This document shows, piece by piece, positions 31,498 to 46,296 of a stretch of 64,000 bases of DNA. The stretch covers positions 1-64,000 of the forward strand of contig NZ_FCOT01000012.1 of NCBI RefSeq assembly GCF_900046455.1, in the 5' to 3' direction. How positions within the stretch are numbered: the first letter of the stretch is position 1; each line of letters begins with the position of its first letter. Below the pieces are notes generated by a model. That model worked only from the letters and a program-made list of their open reading frames with translations, was not told where the DNA came from and ran no database searches. Both the position numbers and the translations under genes were made by a program. The DNA is from Cellulomonas timonensis. Its GTDB lineage: Bacteria; Actinomycetota; Actinomycetes; Actinomycetales; Cellulomonadaceae.

Positions 31498-31908
31498 TCA
31501 GATCACCCTGCCCACTGCGGCCGGAGCCGCCTCGATCCATGAGGTGAGGCCGGCGTAGGCCTCGCGTGACATCGTCAGCTCGAACGACTCGTCACCCGCC
31601 TGGCAGGTGACGAGCACCCGCCCGGGCTCGTCCATCGGCTCACGCGACACGATCACCAGTGCGGTGCGAGACCAGCACTGCGACGGCCGTAGCGCGAGCG
31701 ACCAGGACCGCCACCAGTAGAGGCGCTCAGCGCCGTACTGGCCGATCCCGGCCTTCCAACCAGCGGGCAGGTCCTTGTTCATGCGGGAACCGCACTCGAA
31801 GGACCCCACCCGTCCTGACAGCGTGCGCATCCGGGAGGTCCAGACTACGGCCACCACGAACGCGGCGAGCAGCAGCCCGCCGAGGATCAGGCCGAGCCAC
31901 AGCCCCAT
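31498..31908 (-). CDS. DUF2550 membrane protein
   Basis: 136 aa with one N-terminal membrane span (about 3-23), then a small soluble domain rich in Trp ([15 protein letters not shown]). This family sits between atpC and nucS in many Actinobacteria. Function unknown. It lies 12 bp after atpC and immediately before nucS, so all three are probably on one transcript. Confidence 0.88.
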   Translation of the reverse strand: MGLWLGLILGGLLLAAFVVAVVWTSRMRTLSGRVGSFECGSRMNKDLPAGWKAGIGQYGAERLYWWRSWSLALRPSQCWSRTALVIVSREPMDEPGRVLVTCQAGDESFELTMSREAYAGLTSWIEAAPAAVGRVI

Positions 31909-31920
31909 CCTCGCCTGCCG

Positions 31921-32211
31921 TCAGTGCGAGGTCGGGGCGGAGGGGCCGCCCGAGACCTGCTCGACGGAGTCGACGACGACCGTCACATTGTCGGCGTCCA
32001 CAGAGAGGAACCCACCCTCGACGATCCAGCGCTTGGGCGCGCCGCCGGCGCCCGCGACCCGCAGCTCCCCGCGCCGCAGCACGGAGAGCAACGGGGTGTG
32101 GCCCACACGGATGCCGATCTCGCCGTCGGCGGCAGGCGCACTGACCTGCTGCGCCGTGCCCGACCAGATCTTGCCGTCGGGGGCGACGATGTCGACCTCG
32201 AGCTCTGCCAC
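31921..32211 (-). CDS. atpC: ATP synthase epsilon subunit
   Basis: 96 aa from GTG 32211, chosen because AAGGAG lies 5 nt upstream. It contains the beta-sandwich domain (LEVDIVAPDGKIWSG, GEIGIRVGHTPLL). The C-terminal helical hairpin is missing, as in many short actinobacterial epsilon subunits. It is part of the F1 central stalk and coupling control. Last structural gene of the atp operon, 43 bp after atpD. Confidence 0.95.
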   Translation of the reverse strand: MAELEVDIVAPDGKIWSGTAQQVSAPAADGEIGIRVGHTPLLSVLRRGELRVAGAGGAPKRWIVEGGFLSVDADNVTVVVDSVEQVSGGPSAPTSH

Positions 32212-32254
32212 GCTCACTCCTTCACAGGTGGGGGGACGGGGGAAGGCGACGTCC

Positions 32255-34691
<2,437 letters not shown>

Positions 34692-34693
34692 TC

Positions 34694-36322
34694 TCAGCCC
34701 TTCTTCTGTCGGACGATCTGCTCCTGCTCGACGGGCGCGGCCTCGTCAGCGGCCTCGCCCCCGATGAGCGGGGTGCCGTCACCCTTGAGGAAGCCGGCGC
34801 GGAAGTCGTCGATCGCCGTGGCGAGCTCCTTCTCCACGTCGTCGTCGAGCTTGCCGGTCGCGGCGATCGTGCTCAGCACGCTCGTGTTGCGACGCAGGCT
34901 CTCGAGCAGCTCGGCCTCGAAGCGGCGCACGTCGTCGATCGGCACGTCGTCGAGCTTGCCCTTGGTGCCGGCCCAGATCGACGCGACCTGGTCCTCGACC
35001 GGGTACGGGCTGTACTGGCCCTGCTTGAGCAGCTCCATGAGGCGCGCGCCACGGGTGAGCTGGCCACGGGAGGCCGCGTCCAGGTCGGAGGCGAACATCG
35101 CGAAGGCCTCGAGCGAGCGGAACTGCGCGAGGTCGATCTTCAGCGTGCCGGAGACCTTCTTCATCGCCTTGACCTGTGCGGCGCCACCGACGCGGGACAC
35201 CGAGATGCCGACGTCGACGGCGGGGCGCTGGTCCGCGTTGAAGAGGTCCGACTGGAGGAAGATCTGGCCGTCGGTGATCGAGATGACGTTCGTCGGGATG
35301 TAGGCCGAGACGTCGTTGGCCTTCGTCTCGATGATCGGCAGGCCCGTCATCGAGCCGCCGCCCAGCTCGTCCGAGAGCTTGGCACAACGCTCGAGCAGAC
35401 GGGAGTGCAGGTAGAAGACGTCACCGGGGTACGCCTCGCGGCCCGGCGGGCGCCGCAGCAGCAGCGACACGGCACGGTAGGCCTCGGCCTGCTTCGACAG
35501 GTCGTCGAAGACGATGAGGACGTGCTTGCCGCCGTACATCCAGTGCTGGCCGATGGCCGAGCCGGTGTAGGGGGCCAGGTACTTGAAGCCGGCCGGGTCG
35601 GACGCGGGGGCCGCGACGATCGTCGTGTACTCGAGCGCGCCGGACTCCTCGAGCGCGCTGCGCACAGCGGCGATCGTCGAGCCCTTCTGGCCGATGGCGA
35701 CGTAGATGCAGCGGACCTGCTTGGTCGGGTCGCCCGTCTCCCAGTTGGCCTTCTGGTTGATGATCGTGTCGACCGCGATGGCCGTCTTGCCGGTCTGGCG
35801 GTCGCCGATGATGAGCTGGCGCTGGCCGCGGCCGATCGGGATCATCGCGTCGATGGCCTTGAGGCCGGTCTGCAGCGGCTCGTGCACGCTCTTGCGGTCC
35901 ATGACGCCGGGGGCCTGCAGCTCCAGTGCGCGGCGTCCCTCCGTCGCGAGCTCGCCCAGGCCGTCGATGGGCTGGCCGAGCGGGTCGACCACGCGGCCGA
36001 GGTAGCCATCGCCGACCGCCACCGAGAGCACCTCGCCGGTGCGGCGGACCTCCTGGCCCTCCTCGATGCCGGTGAACTCGCCGAGCACGACGACGCCGAT
36101 CTCGCGGACGTCGAGGCTGAGCGCCAGGCCGAGCGTGCCGTCCTCGAAGCGGAGCAGCTCGTTGGCCATCGCGCCGGGCAGACCCGAGACCTGCGCGATG
36201 CCGTCGCCTGCCAGCGTGACGCGCCCGACCTCTTCGGTCACCGCGCCGCTCGGCTCGTAGGACTTCACGAAGCTGTCCAGAGCGGACCGGATGTCCTCCG
36301 GCCGGATCGTCAGCTCAGCCAT
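34694..36322 (-). CDS. atpA: ATP synthase alpha subunit
   Basis: 542 aa with RBS AGGAGAAG before ATG 36322. P-loop GDRQTGKT and the [11 protein letters not shown] motif are present. It is the regulatory nucleotide-binding subunit of F1. A charged 30-residue tail ([17 protein letters not shown]) extends past the conserved end. Confidence 0.98.
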   Translation of the reverse strand: MAELTIRPEDIRSALDSFVKSYEPSGAVTEEVGRVTLAGDGIAQVSGLPGAMANELLRFEDGTLGLALSLDVREIGVVVLGEFTGIEEGQEVRRTGEVLSVAVGDGYLGRVVDPLGQPIDGLGELATEGRRALELQAPGVMDRKSVHEPLQTGLKAIDAMIPIGRGQRQLIIGDRQTGKTAIAVDTIINQKANWETGDPTKQVRCIYVAIGQKGSTIAAVRSALEESGALEYTTIVAAPASDPAGFKYLAPYTGSAIGQHWMYGGKHVLIVFDDLSKQAEAYRAVSLLLRRPPGREAYPGDVFYLHSRLLERCAKLSDELGGGSMTGLPIIETKANDVSAYIPTNVISITDGQIFLQSDLFNADQRPAVDVGISVSRVGGAAQVKAMKKVSGTLKIDLAQFRSLEAFAMFASDLDAASRGQLTRGARLMELLKQGQYSPYPVEDQVASIWAGTKGKLDDVPIDDVRRFEAELLESLRRNTSVLSTIAATGKLDDDVEKELATAIDDFRAGFLKGDGTPLIGGEAADEAAPVEQEQIVRQKKG

Positions 36323-36400
36323 TGCTCTTCTCCTGTCATGACTGCACGTTGCGTGCGGTCGAACACGTTCTCGGGACGGCGCGTCGGACGGACGCGGGCG

Positions 36401-37215
36401 TCAGCTGGCAAGTCGTCGTCGGGCATCGGCAAGCCGGGACAGGACCGTCGCGTCGACGACCTCGGGACCCACCTGGACCCGCAGCCCGCCGATGACGTTC
36501 GGGTCCTCGATCACGTTGAGCTGCATCGCATGCCCGTAGGCCTGCTCAAGGATCTGGGTCAGCCGCGCGCGCTGGGCGTCGCTGAGCCCCGCCGCCGTGG
36601 TGACCGTGGCGACCTGGCGGTTGCGGCGGTCGGCGATGAGGTCGGAGAGGTGGTTCAGCGTGGCCACGTAGCGCCGGCCCCGGGGGGCTGTCGCGGCGCG
36701 CCGCGCCAGGATCTCGGTCGCCGGGGCGCCCTGGCCGCCGAGCAGCTCGTCGACCACGGCGCCGCGTCCAGCGGCGCCGATCTTCTCCTCGAAGAGCGCC
36801 CGGCGCAGCTCCCGCTGCCCGGCGAGCGCCTTGCCGAGTGTGAACAGCTCCTCCTCGACGCGCTCCAGGCCGCCGGGAGAGGCCTGCGCCGAGGCGAGCA
36901 CCGCGTGGAACGCGAGGTGCTCGACCGCCTCGGCCAGGTCGGCGTCGGCGGACCAGCGCGAGCGGACGAGGCCGCTGACGGCCTCGACCGTGCGCGGGTC
37001 CGCGTCAGCGAGGAGCTGACCGGCCAGCCGGGCCTTGGCGTCGCCGTCAATCGACGGGTCGGCCAACGTCCGCCGGAGCGAGCCGGATGAGTCCAGCGCG
37101 TCCACCAGGGCGAACAGCTGCTCGCCCAACGTCGACGCCTGGGCGCCAGCGGCGCGCAGCACCGGCTCGAACCGGGCCTCCGCGGCGTCCAGCGACACCT
37201 GACTCGTCCCGCGCA

Positions 37216-37216
<1 letters not shown>
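36401..37216 (-). CDS. atpH: ATP synthase delta subunit
   Basis: 271 aa, the long actinobacterial form. The C-terminal half contains the conserved NRQVATVTTAAGLSDAQRARL and NVIGGLRVQVGPEVVDATVLSRL. It connects F1 to the peripheral stalk. Its start overlaps the atpF stop by one base (TGATG). Confidence 0.95.
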
Positions 37217-39003
<1,787 letters not shown>

Positions 39004-39043
39004 GCCGTCGGCACCAGGCCGTCATGGATGATTGAAGCCTAAC

Positions 39044-39529
39044 CTATGCCTGACTGTTGTCTGAACGTCCGTCTTGCTGCGAGACGGGCTCCACGTAGGG
39101 CACTCGCCCGTTGGCCACGGCGCGGTAGTCGAGCAGCGCGGAGCCGATCACGCCGACCGCCACGACGATGGCCAGGACGCCCCGGCTGTAGAAGTCCATG
39201 TCCCGCAGGATCGCCAGGACGACGATCACCACGACGATCTTGCCGAGCCATGCGCCCATCACCACGGCGGCCATGGTCGCCGGGCTGGACCCGGATGTGC
39301 GCAGCATCGACAGGACGGTGGTGCCGGAGAAGACGAGCACCAGGGCGACCCCGATCAGCGCGCCCCACACGCCGGGCGTGCCGGCGACGAGCGCGCCGAT
39401 GCCGACGCCCAGCACCGTGACGAGGGCGAGCAGGACGAGCATGCCGCGCAGCGCGGCGCGGAACACGTCATCCGCCGCGGTGCGCTCGCTCCGCGGTGTG
39501 AGGGGCTGGGACTGGGGTGTGGTGGTCAC
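39044..39529 (-). CDS. AtpI-like small membrane protein
   Basis: 161 aa from GTG 39529, overlapping the upstream wecA stop (GTGA). Four predicted spans: about 27-45, 49-67, 82-101 and 108-126. It occupies the place of atpI in this operon, where such proteins help assemble the c ring; sequence similarity by eye is weak, so the name rests mainly on position and topology. Confidence 0.75.
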   Translation of the reverse strand: MTTTPQSQPLTPRSERTAADDVFRAALRGMLVLLALVTVLGVGIGALVAGTPGVWGALIGVALVLVFSGTTVLSMLRTSGSSPATMAAVVMGAWLGKIVVVIVVLAILRDMDFYSRGVLAIVVAVGVIGSALLDYRAVANGRVPYVEPVSQQDGRSDNSQA

Positions 39530-40644
39530 GCGTGGTCTCCCGAGCTGACGGGCGCGGCACGCTTGCCGCGCAGGGGGCCGAGGGTGAGCAGGACGGCGAC
39601 GACGACGCCGATGCCGAGCGCCCACAGGGCCATGGTCGTGGACACGACCACCAGGGCGGCGCCGCCGAACGCGAAGACGGCCGTCCAGATGTACATGATG
39701 CCCACCGCGCGGCGGTGCGAGTGGCCGATGCCCAACAGCCGGTGGTGCAGGTGCATGCGGTCCGGGTGGAACGGCGAGTTGCCCTTGCCGACCCGGCGGA
39801 TGATGGCCAGGCCCATGTCGAGCAGCGGGAGCATCAGCACCGCGACAGGCAGCAGGATGGGCAGGAACGCGGGGAAGAACTGCCGGGTGGACACCACTGA
39901 CGGGTCGATCTGGCCGGTGACCCGGATGGCGGCGGCCGCGAAGACGAGGCCGAGCAGCATCGAGCCCGAGTCCCCCATGAAGATCCGCGCGGGGTACACG
40001 TTGTGCGGCAGGAACCCCAGGCAGATGCCGACCAGCACCGCCATCACCAGCGTCGCCAGGCTCGAGTAGTCCATCGAGCCGGCCGTGACGGTCAACAGGT
40101 ACGAGTAGAGGAAGAACGCCGTGCCGCCGATGGCGATGACGCCGGCCGCGAGCCCGTCGAGGCCGTCCACGAAGTTCACCGCGTTCATCGCGACCACGAC
40201 GGTCAGCACCGACAGCAGGAATGTGGTGCGCCCGGAGTAGACCATCACCCCGGCGATCGGCAGCTGGTAGAGCTGGACGCCGCTCCAGGCGACGATGCCG
40301 CCCGCGAGGATCTGGCCCATCAGCTTGGTGAGCCAGTCGAGGTCCCAGATGTCGTCAGCGACCCCGAGCAGGCACACGAGCGCCGCCCCGCCGACGATGC
40401 CGAGCAACGGCGCCGGGTCGGCGTACACGTCGGAGAGGAACGGCAGGCGGCTGGCCATCATGAACGCCACCACCAGCCCGATGAGCATGGCCAGGCCGCC
40501 CAGACGCGGGGTCGGGATCGCGTGGACATCGCGGTCGCGGACCGCAGTGATGGCCCCCCAGCGCAGCGCGCACCATCGGGCGAGCGGCGTCATGAGGTAC
40601 GTCACCGCCGCCGCGACGATCAGCACCAGGAGGTAGGCCCTCAC
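39526..40644 (-). CDS. wecA: Polyprenyl-phosphate GlcNAc-1-phosphate transferase (WecA/TagO family)
   Basis: 372 aa, about ten membrane spans. The MraY-family motifs are present: NFVDGLDGLAAG (metal Asp pair), FMGDSGSMLLG and HLHHRLLGIGHSHR. It transfers a sugar phosphate to undecaprenyl phosphate at the inner face, starting wall-polymer or arabinogalactan-like glycan synthesis. It starts with GTG overlapping the tsaC stop (GTGA). Confidence 0.92.
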   Translation of the reverse strand: MRAYLLVLIVAAAVTYLMTPLARWCALRWGAITAVRDRDVHAIPTPRLGGLAMLIGLVVAFMMASRLPFLSDVYADPAPLLGIVGGAALVCLLGVADDIWDLDWLTKLMGQILAGGIVAWSGVQLYQLPIAGVMVYSGRTTFLLSVLTVVVAMNAVNFVDGLDGLAAGVIAIGGTAFFLYSYLLTVTAGSMDYSSLATLVMAVLVGICLGFLPHNVYPARIFMGDSGSMLLGLVFAAAAIRVTGQIDPSVVSTRQFFPAFLPILLPVAVLMLPLLDMGLAIIRRVGKGNSPFHPDRMHLHHRLLGIGHSHRRAVGIMYIWTAVFAFGGAALVVVSTTMALWALGIGVVVAVLLTLGPLRGKRAAPVSSGDHA

Positions 40645-41399
40645 CTCTCGCGCTCACCCTCCGCGGAGTCGGCGGCTTCGGGGGCCGCGGCGTCGGGGGC
40701 CACAGTGTCGGGGGCCGCACTGTTCGGGGCTGCGTCGTCGGGCGTCGCCTCGGACGGGTCCTCGACGGCGGCCACCTCGCGCAGCTGCGCGAGGCTCAGC
40801 GCGCCCGCGCGCACGATCCGCAGCGTCGGGCCTGTCGCGTCGATGATCGTCGAGGCCACCTGCCCCGGCGCCTGCCCGCCGTCGAGGAAGACCGGCACCA
40901 CGGCGCCGAGCTGCTTGTACGCGTCCTCGACGGTGACGGCGGCCGGGCGGCCGGTCAGGTTGGCGCTGGAGACGGCGAGCGGCCCCGTGCGCCGCAGCAC
41001 CGCCAGGGCGACGGGGTGGTCGGGCACGCGCAGCGCGACGGTGCCGTGCGTCTCGCCCAGGTCCCAGGCCAGCGACGGCTGCGCCCGCAGGATCAGGGTC
41101 AGGCCACCGGGCCAGAACGCCTCGGCCAGATCCCGGGCCCCGTCGGGAATGTCGATGGCGAGGCCGTCGAGGGTGCGCACATCGGGGATGAGCACGGGTG
41201 GCGGCGCCTGCCGCCCACGGCCCTTGGCGTCGAGCAGCGCCTGCACGGCCTCGGGGGTGAACGCGTCGGCGCCCACGCCGTAGACGGTGTCGGTGGGCAT
41301 CACGATGAGCTCGCCACGCGAGATGGTGTGCACTGCCTCGTCGATGGCAGGTCCCCATGTGCTGGGGTCGGTCGCGTCCTTGATGCGGATCAGACTCAC
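40641..41399 (-). CDS. tsaC: L-threonylcarbamoyladenylate synthase
   Basis: 252 aa. The YrdC/Sua5 fold is shown by GELIVMPTDTVYGVGADAF and by SSANLTGRPAA. It makes threonylcarbamoyl-AMP for the t6A37 modification of ANN-decoding tRNAs. The catalytic domain ends near 208; an acidic Ala/Pro tail with AAPD-type repeats follows. Start GTG overlaps the prmC stop. Confidence 0.93.
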   Translation of the reverse strand: MSLIRIKDATDPSTWGPAIDEAVHTISRGELIVMPTDTVYGVGADAFTPEAVQALLDAKGRGRQAPPPVLIPDVRTLDGLAIDIPDGARDLAEAFWPGGLTLILRAQPSLAWDLGETHGTVALRVPDHPVALAVLRRTGPLAVSSANLTGRPAAVTVEDAYKQLGAVVPVFLDGGQAPGQVASTIIDATGPTLRIVRAGALSLAQLREVAAVEDPSEATPDDAAPNSAAPDTVAPDAAAPEAADSAEGERER

Positions 41400-42340
41400 G
41401 GCTGCGAGTCTCCCATGCCGACGGACCCCGCAGCACCGTCGACCCGGCGGCGGGCCACCACCATGCGCGCGCGGCCCGTGAGGTCCACGTCGGTCCGGAT
41501 GCCGTCGAAGGCTCCGGTCGCGGCGACCATGGCGCGCGCGGCGGTGTCCTGCACCTCGGCGTGCTCCATGACGAGCAGCCCGCCCGGACGCAGCAGGCGC
41601 ACGGCAGCCGCGGTGATCCCGCGCGGCACCTCCAGGCCGTCGGCGCCCAACCCGTACAGCGCCACGGCCGGATCGTGCTCGGCGACCTCGGGATCCACCG
41701 GCACAGCGCCCGGCGGCACATACGGCGGGTTCGACACGACCACGTCGACAGTCCCGTCGAGCTCGCGCAGCGCGGTGCGGGCGTCGCCGCGCAGCAGCCG
41801 GACCCCGGGCGCGACGGCCGCCACGTTGCGGGCCGCCCAGGCGTGCGCTGCGGCGTCGAGCTCCACGGCGTGCACCTCGGCGCCGGGCGCCTCATGGGCC
41901 ACGGCCAGCGCGATGGCGCCGGACCCCGTGCACAGGTCGACGACCCGGGCTGCGCCGCCTCCCGCCAGCAGGGCCAGCGCCTCGGCGACCGCATGCTCGG
42001 CGACCGGCTCGGTCTCGGGACGCGGCACGAACACCCCGGGGCCGACGGCGAGCTCGAGCCCGCGGAACGCCGCCGTGCCCACCAGGTGCTGCAGCGGCTC
42101 GCGCGCGGCCCGGCGTGCGATGAGCTCCGAGAGCCCCGCCGGGGTGGCGCGGCCGAGGATCGCCGCCGACTGCACCTCGCCGCGGCTCATCGCCCGGCCG
42201 GCCTCCAGGCCGAGCAGGTGCGCGGCCAGCAGCTCGGCGTCGGCCCGGGGGCTCGGCACCCCCGCGGCGGCCAGCGACTTCTCGGCCACGCGCAACGCGT
42301 CGGGCAACAGGTCGGGCAGCGCGTCCGGCAGCGGCTCCAT
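41396..42340 (-). CDS. prmC: Release factor glutamine methyltransferase
   Basis: 314 aa. SAM-binding motif [16 protein letters not shown] and the catalytic NPPYVPPG motif are intact. It methylates the glutamine of the GGQ motif in release factors, here encoded by prfA 2 bp upstream. An insertion-free N-terminal helical domain recognises the factor. Confidence 0.95.
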   Translation of the reverse strand: MEPLPDALPDLLPDALRVAEKSLAAAGVPSPRADAELLAAHLLGLEAGRAMSRGEVQSAAILGRATPAGLSELIARRAAREPLQHLVGTAAFRGLELAVGPGVFVPRPETEPVAEHAVAEALALLAGGGAARVVDLCTGSGAIALAVAHEAPGAEVHAVELDAAAHAWAARNVAAVAPGVRLLRGDARTALRELDGTVDVVVSNPPYVPPGAVPVDPEVAEHDPAVALYGLGADGLEVPRGITAAAVRLLRPGGLLVMEHAEVQDTAARAMVAATGAFDGIRTDVDLTGRARMVVARRRVDGAAGSVGMGDSQP

Positions 42341-42342
42341 GC

Positions 42343-43428
42343 TCAGTGCCCCGCGGCTTCGAGCTGCGCCGCCTCGTCGGCCTCGATAGCCGAGCGGACC
42401 ACCGGCTCCAAGTCGCCGTCGAGCACCGCGTCGAGGTTGTAGGCCTTGTACCCGGTGCGGTGGTCGGCGATGCGGTTCTCGGGGTAGTTGTACGTGCGGA
42501 TCCGCTCGGAGCGGTCGACGGTGCGCACCTGCGAGCGGCGCGCCTCGCTGGCCGCGGCGGCGGCCTCCTCCTGCTGCGCGGCGAGCAGCCGGGCCCGCAG
42601 CACCCGCATCGCCTGCTCGCGGTTCTGCAGCTGCGACTTCTCGTTCTGCATCGAGACGACGATGCCGGTGGGCACGTGCGTGATCCGCACCGCGGAGTCG
42701 GTGGTGTTGACGGACTGCCCACCCGGGCCCGACGAGCGGAACACGTCGATGCGCAGGTCATGGGCGTCGATCTCGACCTCGCCGGCGTCCTCCGCCTCAG
42801 GCAGCACCAACACGCCGGCGGCCGAGGTGTGGATGCGCCCCTGCGACTCGGTCACGGGCACCCGCTGCACGCGGTGCACCCCGCCCTCGTATTTCAGGCT
42901 CGCCCAGACGCCCTGGGCGGGGTCGGTGACCCCGCGCGCCTTCACGGCGACCTGCACGTCCTTGTACCCGCCCAGGTCGGACTCGGTGCTCTCGAGGATC
43001 TCGGTGCGCCAGCCGCGCCGCTCCGCGTAGCGGAGGTACATGCGCAGCAGGTCGCCGGCGAACAGCGCGGACTCCTCGCCGCCCTCCCCCGCCTTGATCT
43101 CGAGGATCACATCGCGCGCGTCGTCCGGGTCACGCGGGATGAGCACCCGGCGCAGGCGCTCGGCGGCGGCGTCGGCCGCGGCCTGCAGCTCGGGCAGCTC
43201 AGCGGCGAACGCGTCGTCGGTCTCCGCGAGCTCGGTGGCGTCCGCGAGGTCGTCGGCGGCGGCGCGCCAGGTGCGGTACGCGGCCACGACCTGGCCGAGC
43301 TCGGCGTACCTGCGGCCCAGCGTCCGCGCCCGCCCGGCGTCGGCATGCACATCCGGGTCGGCCATCTGCCGTTCGATCTGCGCGTGCTCCTCGAGAAGGG
43401 TCTCAGCGGCCCCGAACTGCTCCGTCAT
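42343..43428 (-). CDS. prfA: Peptide chain release factor 1
   Basis: 361 aa from ATG 43428 with GGAGAC-type RBS upstream. The catalytic GGQ is in [20 protein letters not shown], and the C-terminal region carries [15 protein letters not shown]. It reads UAG and UAA. It is cotranscribed with prmC, which modifies it. Confidence 0.97.
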   Translation of the reverse strand: MTEQFGAAETLLEEHAQIERQMADPDVHADAGRARTLGRRYAELGQVVAAYRTWRAAADDLADATELAETDDAFAAELPELQAAADAAAERLRRVLIPRDPDDARDVILEIKAGEGGEESALFAGDLLRMYLRYAERRGWRTEILESTESDLGGYKDVQVAVKARGVTDPAQGVWASLKYEGGVHRVQRVPVTESQGRIHTSAAGVLVLPEAEDAGEVEIDAHDLRIDVFRSSGPGGQSVNTTDSAVRITHVPTGIVVSMQNEKSQLQNREQAMRVLRARLLAAQQEEAAAAASEARRSQVRTVDRSERIRTYNYPENRIADHRTGYKAYNLDAVLDGDLEPVVRSAIEADEAAQLEAAGH

Positions 43429-43482
43429 CGCCGGTCTCCTCTCGTCCGTGCCCTCGCGCCCACCGGTCGGCAGGCACGACAA

Positions 43483-43528
43483 CGCCGGTGGGACAGGACT
43501 CGTCGTGACGAGAACCGTCCCACCGGCG
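43483..43528 (-). terminator. Terminator hairpin after rpmE
   Basis: Arms 43483-43494 (CGCCGGTGGGAC) and 43517-43528 form a perfect 12-bp stem with a 22-nt loop, immediately after the rpmE stop and before prfA. It may uncouple the abundant ribosomal protein from the downstream operon. Confidence 0.65.
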
Positions 43529-43536
43529 CAGGAGGA

Positions 43537-43749
43537 CTAGTTGGCCTTCTTGCCGTAGCGCGCCTCGAAGCGGGCGACGCGGCCGCCGGTGTCGAGGATC
43601 TTCTGCTTGCCCGTGTAGAACGGGTGGCAGGCGCTGCACACGTCGGCGCGGATCTGGCCGGAGGGCTCGGTCGAGCGCGTCGTGAACGAGTTGCCGCACG
43701 TGCAGGTCACCTCTGTGACCACGTATGCGGGGTGGATGTCAGACTTCAC
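43537..43749 (-). CDS. rpmE: 50S ribosomal protein L31
   Basis: 70 aa from GTG 43749 with AAGGAGA upstream. It is the zinc-binding (C+) form: CTCGNSF and [10 protein letters not shown] supply the cysteines. DIHPAYVV and [13 protein letters not shown] are typical. It stands alone between two terminator hairpins, 168 bp after rho. Confidence 0.97.
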   Translation of the reverse strand: MKSDIHPAYVVTEVTCTCGNSFTTRSTEPSGQIRADVCSACHPFYTGKQKILDTGGRVARFEARYGKKAN

Positions 43750-43876
43750 AGGGATTCTCCTTGACTGGGATGCCTCCGGGTCGGCAAGCGCATGTGCGCC
43801 CCCGTGAACCGCAGACCGAGGGGTCATTCTGCCAGAACTGCGCCAGGCCCCGAAATCTTCCGGCTGACCTGGGCCG

Positions 43877-43910
43877 GAGCGTGCCCCGCCGCGCACGACG
43901 GGGCACGCTC
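43877..43910 (-). terminator. Terminator hairpin after rho
   Basis: Arms GAGCGTGCCCCG (43877-43888) and CGGGGCACGCTC (43899-43910) form a perfect 12-bp stem with a 10-nt loop, 6 bp past the rho stop on the minus strand. The remaining region to rpmE (43750-43876) shows no gene. Confidence 0.75.
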
Positions 43911-43916
43911 GACGGC

Positions 43917-45998
43917 TCACGTGTCGTTCGGGCCGCCCATGCCGGGCGTCGTCTTCTGCACCTGGAGCAGGAACTCGACGTTCGACTTGGTCTCGCGCAA
44001 CTTGCCGAGCAGCAGCTCGATGGCCTGCTGCTGGTCGAGGGCGCCCATCACGCGGCGGAGCTTCCAGACGATCTTGAGCTCGTCCGGCGACATGAGGATC
44101 TCCTCGCGGCGCGTGCCCGAGGCGTTGACGTCCACCGCCGGGAAGATGCGCTTGTCCGCGAGCGAGCGGGTGAGCCGAAGCTCCATGTTCCCGGTGCCCT
44201 TGAACTCCTCGAAGATGACCTCGTCCATCTTGGACCCAGTCTCCACGAGCGCCGAGGCGAGGATCGTGAGCGATCCGCCGTGCTCGATGTTGCGCGCCGC
44301 GCCGAAGAACCGCTTGGGCGGGTACAGCGCCGAGGCGTCGACACCACCCGAGAGGATGCGCCCCGAGGCCGGGGCCGCGAGGTTGTAGGCCCGCGACAGG
44401 CGGGTCAGCGAGTCGAGCAGCACGACGACGTCCTGGCCCAGCTCGACCAGGCGCTTGGCGCGCTCGATCGCGAGCTCGGCGACGATCGTGTGGTCGGAGG
44501 CGGGGCGGTCGAACGTCGAGGCGATGACCTCGCCCTTGACCGTCCGCTCCATGTCGGTGACCTCTTCAGGCCGCTCGTCCACGAGCACCACCATGAGGTG
44601 GACCTCAGGGTTGTTGGTCGTGATGGCGTTGGCGATCTGCTGCATGATGATCGTCTTGCCGGCCTTCGGCGGCGACACGATGAGGCCACGCTGGCCCTTG
44701 CCGATCGGCGCGACGATGTCGATCACGCGCGGGGTGACCTGGCTCGGGTCGTGCTCCAGGCGCAGGCGCTCCTGCGGGTAGAGCGGCGTGAGCTTCGAGA
44801 AGTCGGGGCGCTGGCGCGCCTCCTCGGGCGACATGCCGTTGACCGTGTCCAGGCGGACCAGCGCGTTGAACTTCGAGCGCGCGCTGTTGCCCTGCGGCTG
44901 CGGGTCGCCCTCGCGAGGCTGGCGGACGGCGCCGGTGATCGCGTCGCCGCGGCGCAGGCCGGCCTTCTTGACCTGGCCGAGCGACACGTACACGTCGTTG
45001 GCGCCCGGCAGGTAGCCGCTGGTGCGCACGAATGCGTAGCTGTCGAGGATGTCGAGGATGCCCGCGACGGGCAGCAGCACGTCGTCCGCGCTGACCTCGA
45101 CCTCTTCGTAGCCGGCGAGGTCGCCGCCGGGGCCACGGCCGCCACGCGTGCGGCCCTTGTTGCGGTCGCGGTCGCGGTAACGGTCACGCGAGCGGCGACG
45201 ACGGCCGCCGCGCTCGTCGTCATCCTGCGAGCCGTGCTCGCGCTGCTGGCCGTTCTGCGCCTGCTGGGCATCGCGCTGCTGGCCCTGCTGGCTGTCACGC
45301 GACTGGCCGTCACGCGACTGCCCATCACGCTGCTGGCCCTCACGCTGCTGGCCCTCACGCTGCTGGCCCTCACGCTGCTGGCGCTGGCCCTGGCCGCCCT
45401 CGCGGTGCTGCCCGGCCTGCTCCGCGCGCTCGGCGCCGCGCTGGTGGCCGGCCTCGGCCTGCTCGGCTGCGTCCTGGCGCGGGGCGGCGTCGACCGCTGC
45501 CTCGCCGGCCTCGACGCGCGGGGCGCCGGCGCCTCGGCCCGAGCGCCGCGAGCGGCGCTCTCCGGTCACGGAGCCCACCGCGTCGGCGGCGCGCGCGGCA
45601 CGGTCGTCGCGGGTCTCGCCGGCGGCGATGCGCTGGTCGAGTGTGCGCTCGACGGCCTGCAGCTCGGCGGCGATGTCGGGGCGGCGTGCGGGGGCGTCGG
45701 CGGACGACGTGGTGCGCGGGGCGCGCGCCTGCTCGACGTCCACGCGGATCTCGGGCACGGCCGGGGTCTGGGGCGACTCGACGGGCTCGGCGCGGCGCGC
45801 CGCGGACTTCGGCGCGGAGCCACCGCGCTTGGCCTTGATGGCCTCGACGAGATCGCTCTTGCGCATCTTCGACGTGCCGGTGACCCCGAGCTCGGCGGCG
45901 AGCGCCTGGAGCTGGGGCAGGCGCAGTGCGGAGATCGCGCCAGTGGTGCTGGGTCCGTCGGAGTTCTTGCTCACGGCGGCCTCGATGGTGTCAGTCAC
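43917..45998 (-). CDS. rho: Transcription termination factor Rho, long actinobacterial form
   Basis: 693 aa from GTG 45998 (GGAAGG 7 nt upstream). Residues about 25-60 form the Rho N-terminal helix bundle. About 220 residues of Gln/Arg/Asp/Gly-rich low-complexity sequence follow, including GQQRE repeats and an Arg-rich cluster, then the cold-shock RNA-binding domain (from about 290, [20 protein letters not shown]) and the ATPase with P-loop SPPKAGKT. The insert is typical in kind for high-GC Gram-positives, where it adds RNA contacts and can drive condensate formation. It is followed by its own hairpin. Confidence 0.97.
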   Translation of the reverse strand: MTDTIEAAVSKNSDGPSTTGAISALRLPQLQALAAELGVTGTSKMRKSDLVEAIKAKRGGSAPKSAARRAEPVESPQTPAVPEIRVDVEQARAPRTTSSADAPARRPDIAAELQAVERTLDQRIAAGETRDDRAARAADAVGSVTGERRSRRSGRGAGAPRVEAGEAAVDAAPRQDAAEQAEAGHQRGAERAEQAGQHREGGQGQRQQREGQQREGQQREGQQRDGQSRDGQSRDSQQGQQRDAQQAQNGQQREHGSQDDDERGGRRRRSRDRYRDRDRNKGRTRGGRGPGGDLAGYEEVEVSADDVLLPVAGILDILDSYAFVRTSGYLPGANDVYVSLGQVKKAGLRRGDAITGAVRQPREGDPQPQGNSARSKFNALVRLDTVNGMSPEEARQRPDFSKLTPLYPQERLRLEHDPSQVTPRVIDIVAPIGKGQRGLIVSPPKAGKTIIMQQIANAITTNNPEVHLMVVLVDERPEEVTDMERTVKGEVIASTFDRPASDHTIVAELAIERAKRLVELGQDVVVLLDSLTRLSRAYNLAAPASGRILSGGVDASALYPPKRFFGAARNIEHGGSLTILASALVETGSKMDEVIFEEFKGTGNMELRLTRSLADKRIFPAVDVNASGTRREEILMSPDELKIVWKLRRVMGALDQQQAIELLLGKLRETKSNVEFLLQVQKTTPGMGGPNDT
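45326..45385 (-). repeat. 15-bp tandem repeat, 4 copies, in the rho insert
   Basis: Units start at 45326, 45341, 45356 and 45371 (CACGCTGCTGGCCCT on the plus strand, the last with one change). On the minus strand they encode repeated REGQQ in the disordered insert of Rho. Confidence 0.9.
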
Positions 45999-46273
45999 GA
46001 AGGACCCTTCCCCCTCGTCGGTGGCGGCGCCTCTGGCGCGGCCTACGCCCGGCCGTTGCAGCCGGATCGGTGTGGAGATGCAGCACGTGCGTACGACGAC
46101 GTCTGAGCACGTGGGCTGGATCGTTCCCGACTCGTCAGTTCTCAACAGAACTGTGCGGCTGAACGCGCGTGGCGTGGCCATGGCGTGAAGGCACGAGGCC
46201 AGGGAACTCGATCATCGTAACACCGCGCCGAATCCCGAAGACCGCACAAACACCGTTCACCCGAAGGGCTGAA

Positions 46274-46296
46274 CGGGCGCCGTTGTCAGGCGCCCG
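46274..46296 (-). terminator. Hairpin spanning the thrB stop codon
   Basis: Arms CGGGCGCC (46274-46281) and GGCGCCCG (46289-46296) form a perfect 8-bp stem with a 7-nt loop; the thrB stop (46286-46288) lies in the loop. It probably ends the threonine operon before the rho leader. Between here and rho (45999-46273) no gene is supported. Confidence 0.55.

Noticed and set aside
43725-46106. Plus-strand open frame of 793 codons opposite rho
   Set aside because: The hydrophobic [11 protein letters not shown] run is only the complement of the rho Gln/Arg repeats; rho itself is unambiguous.
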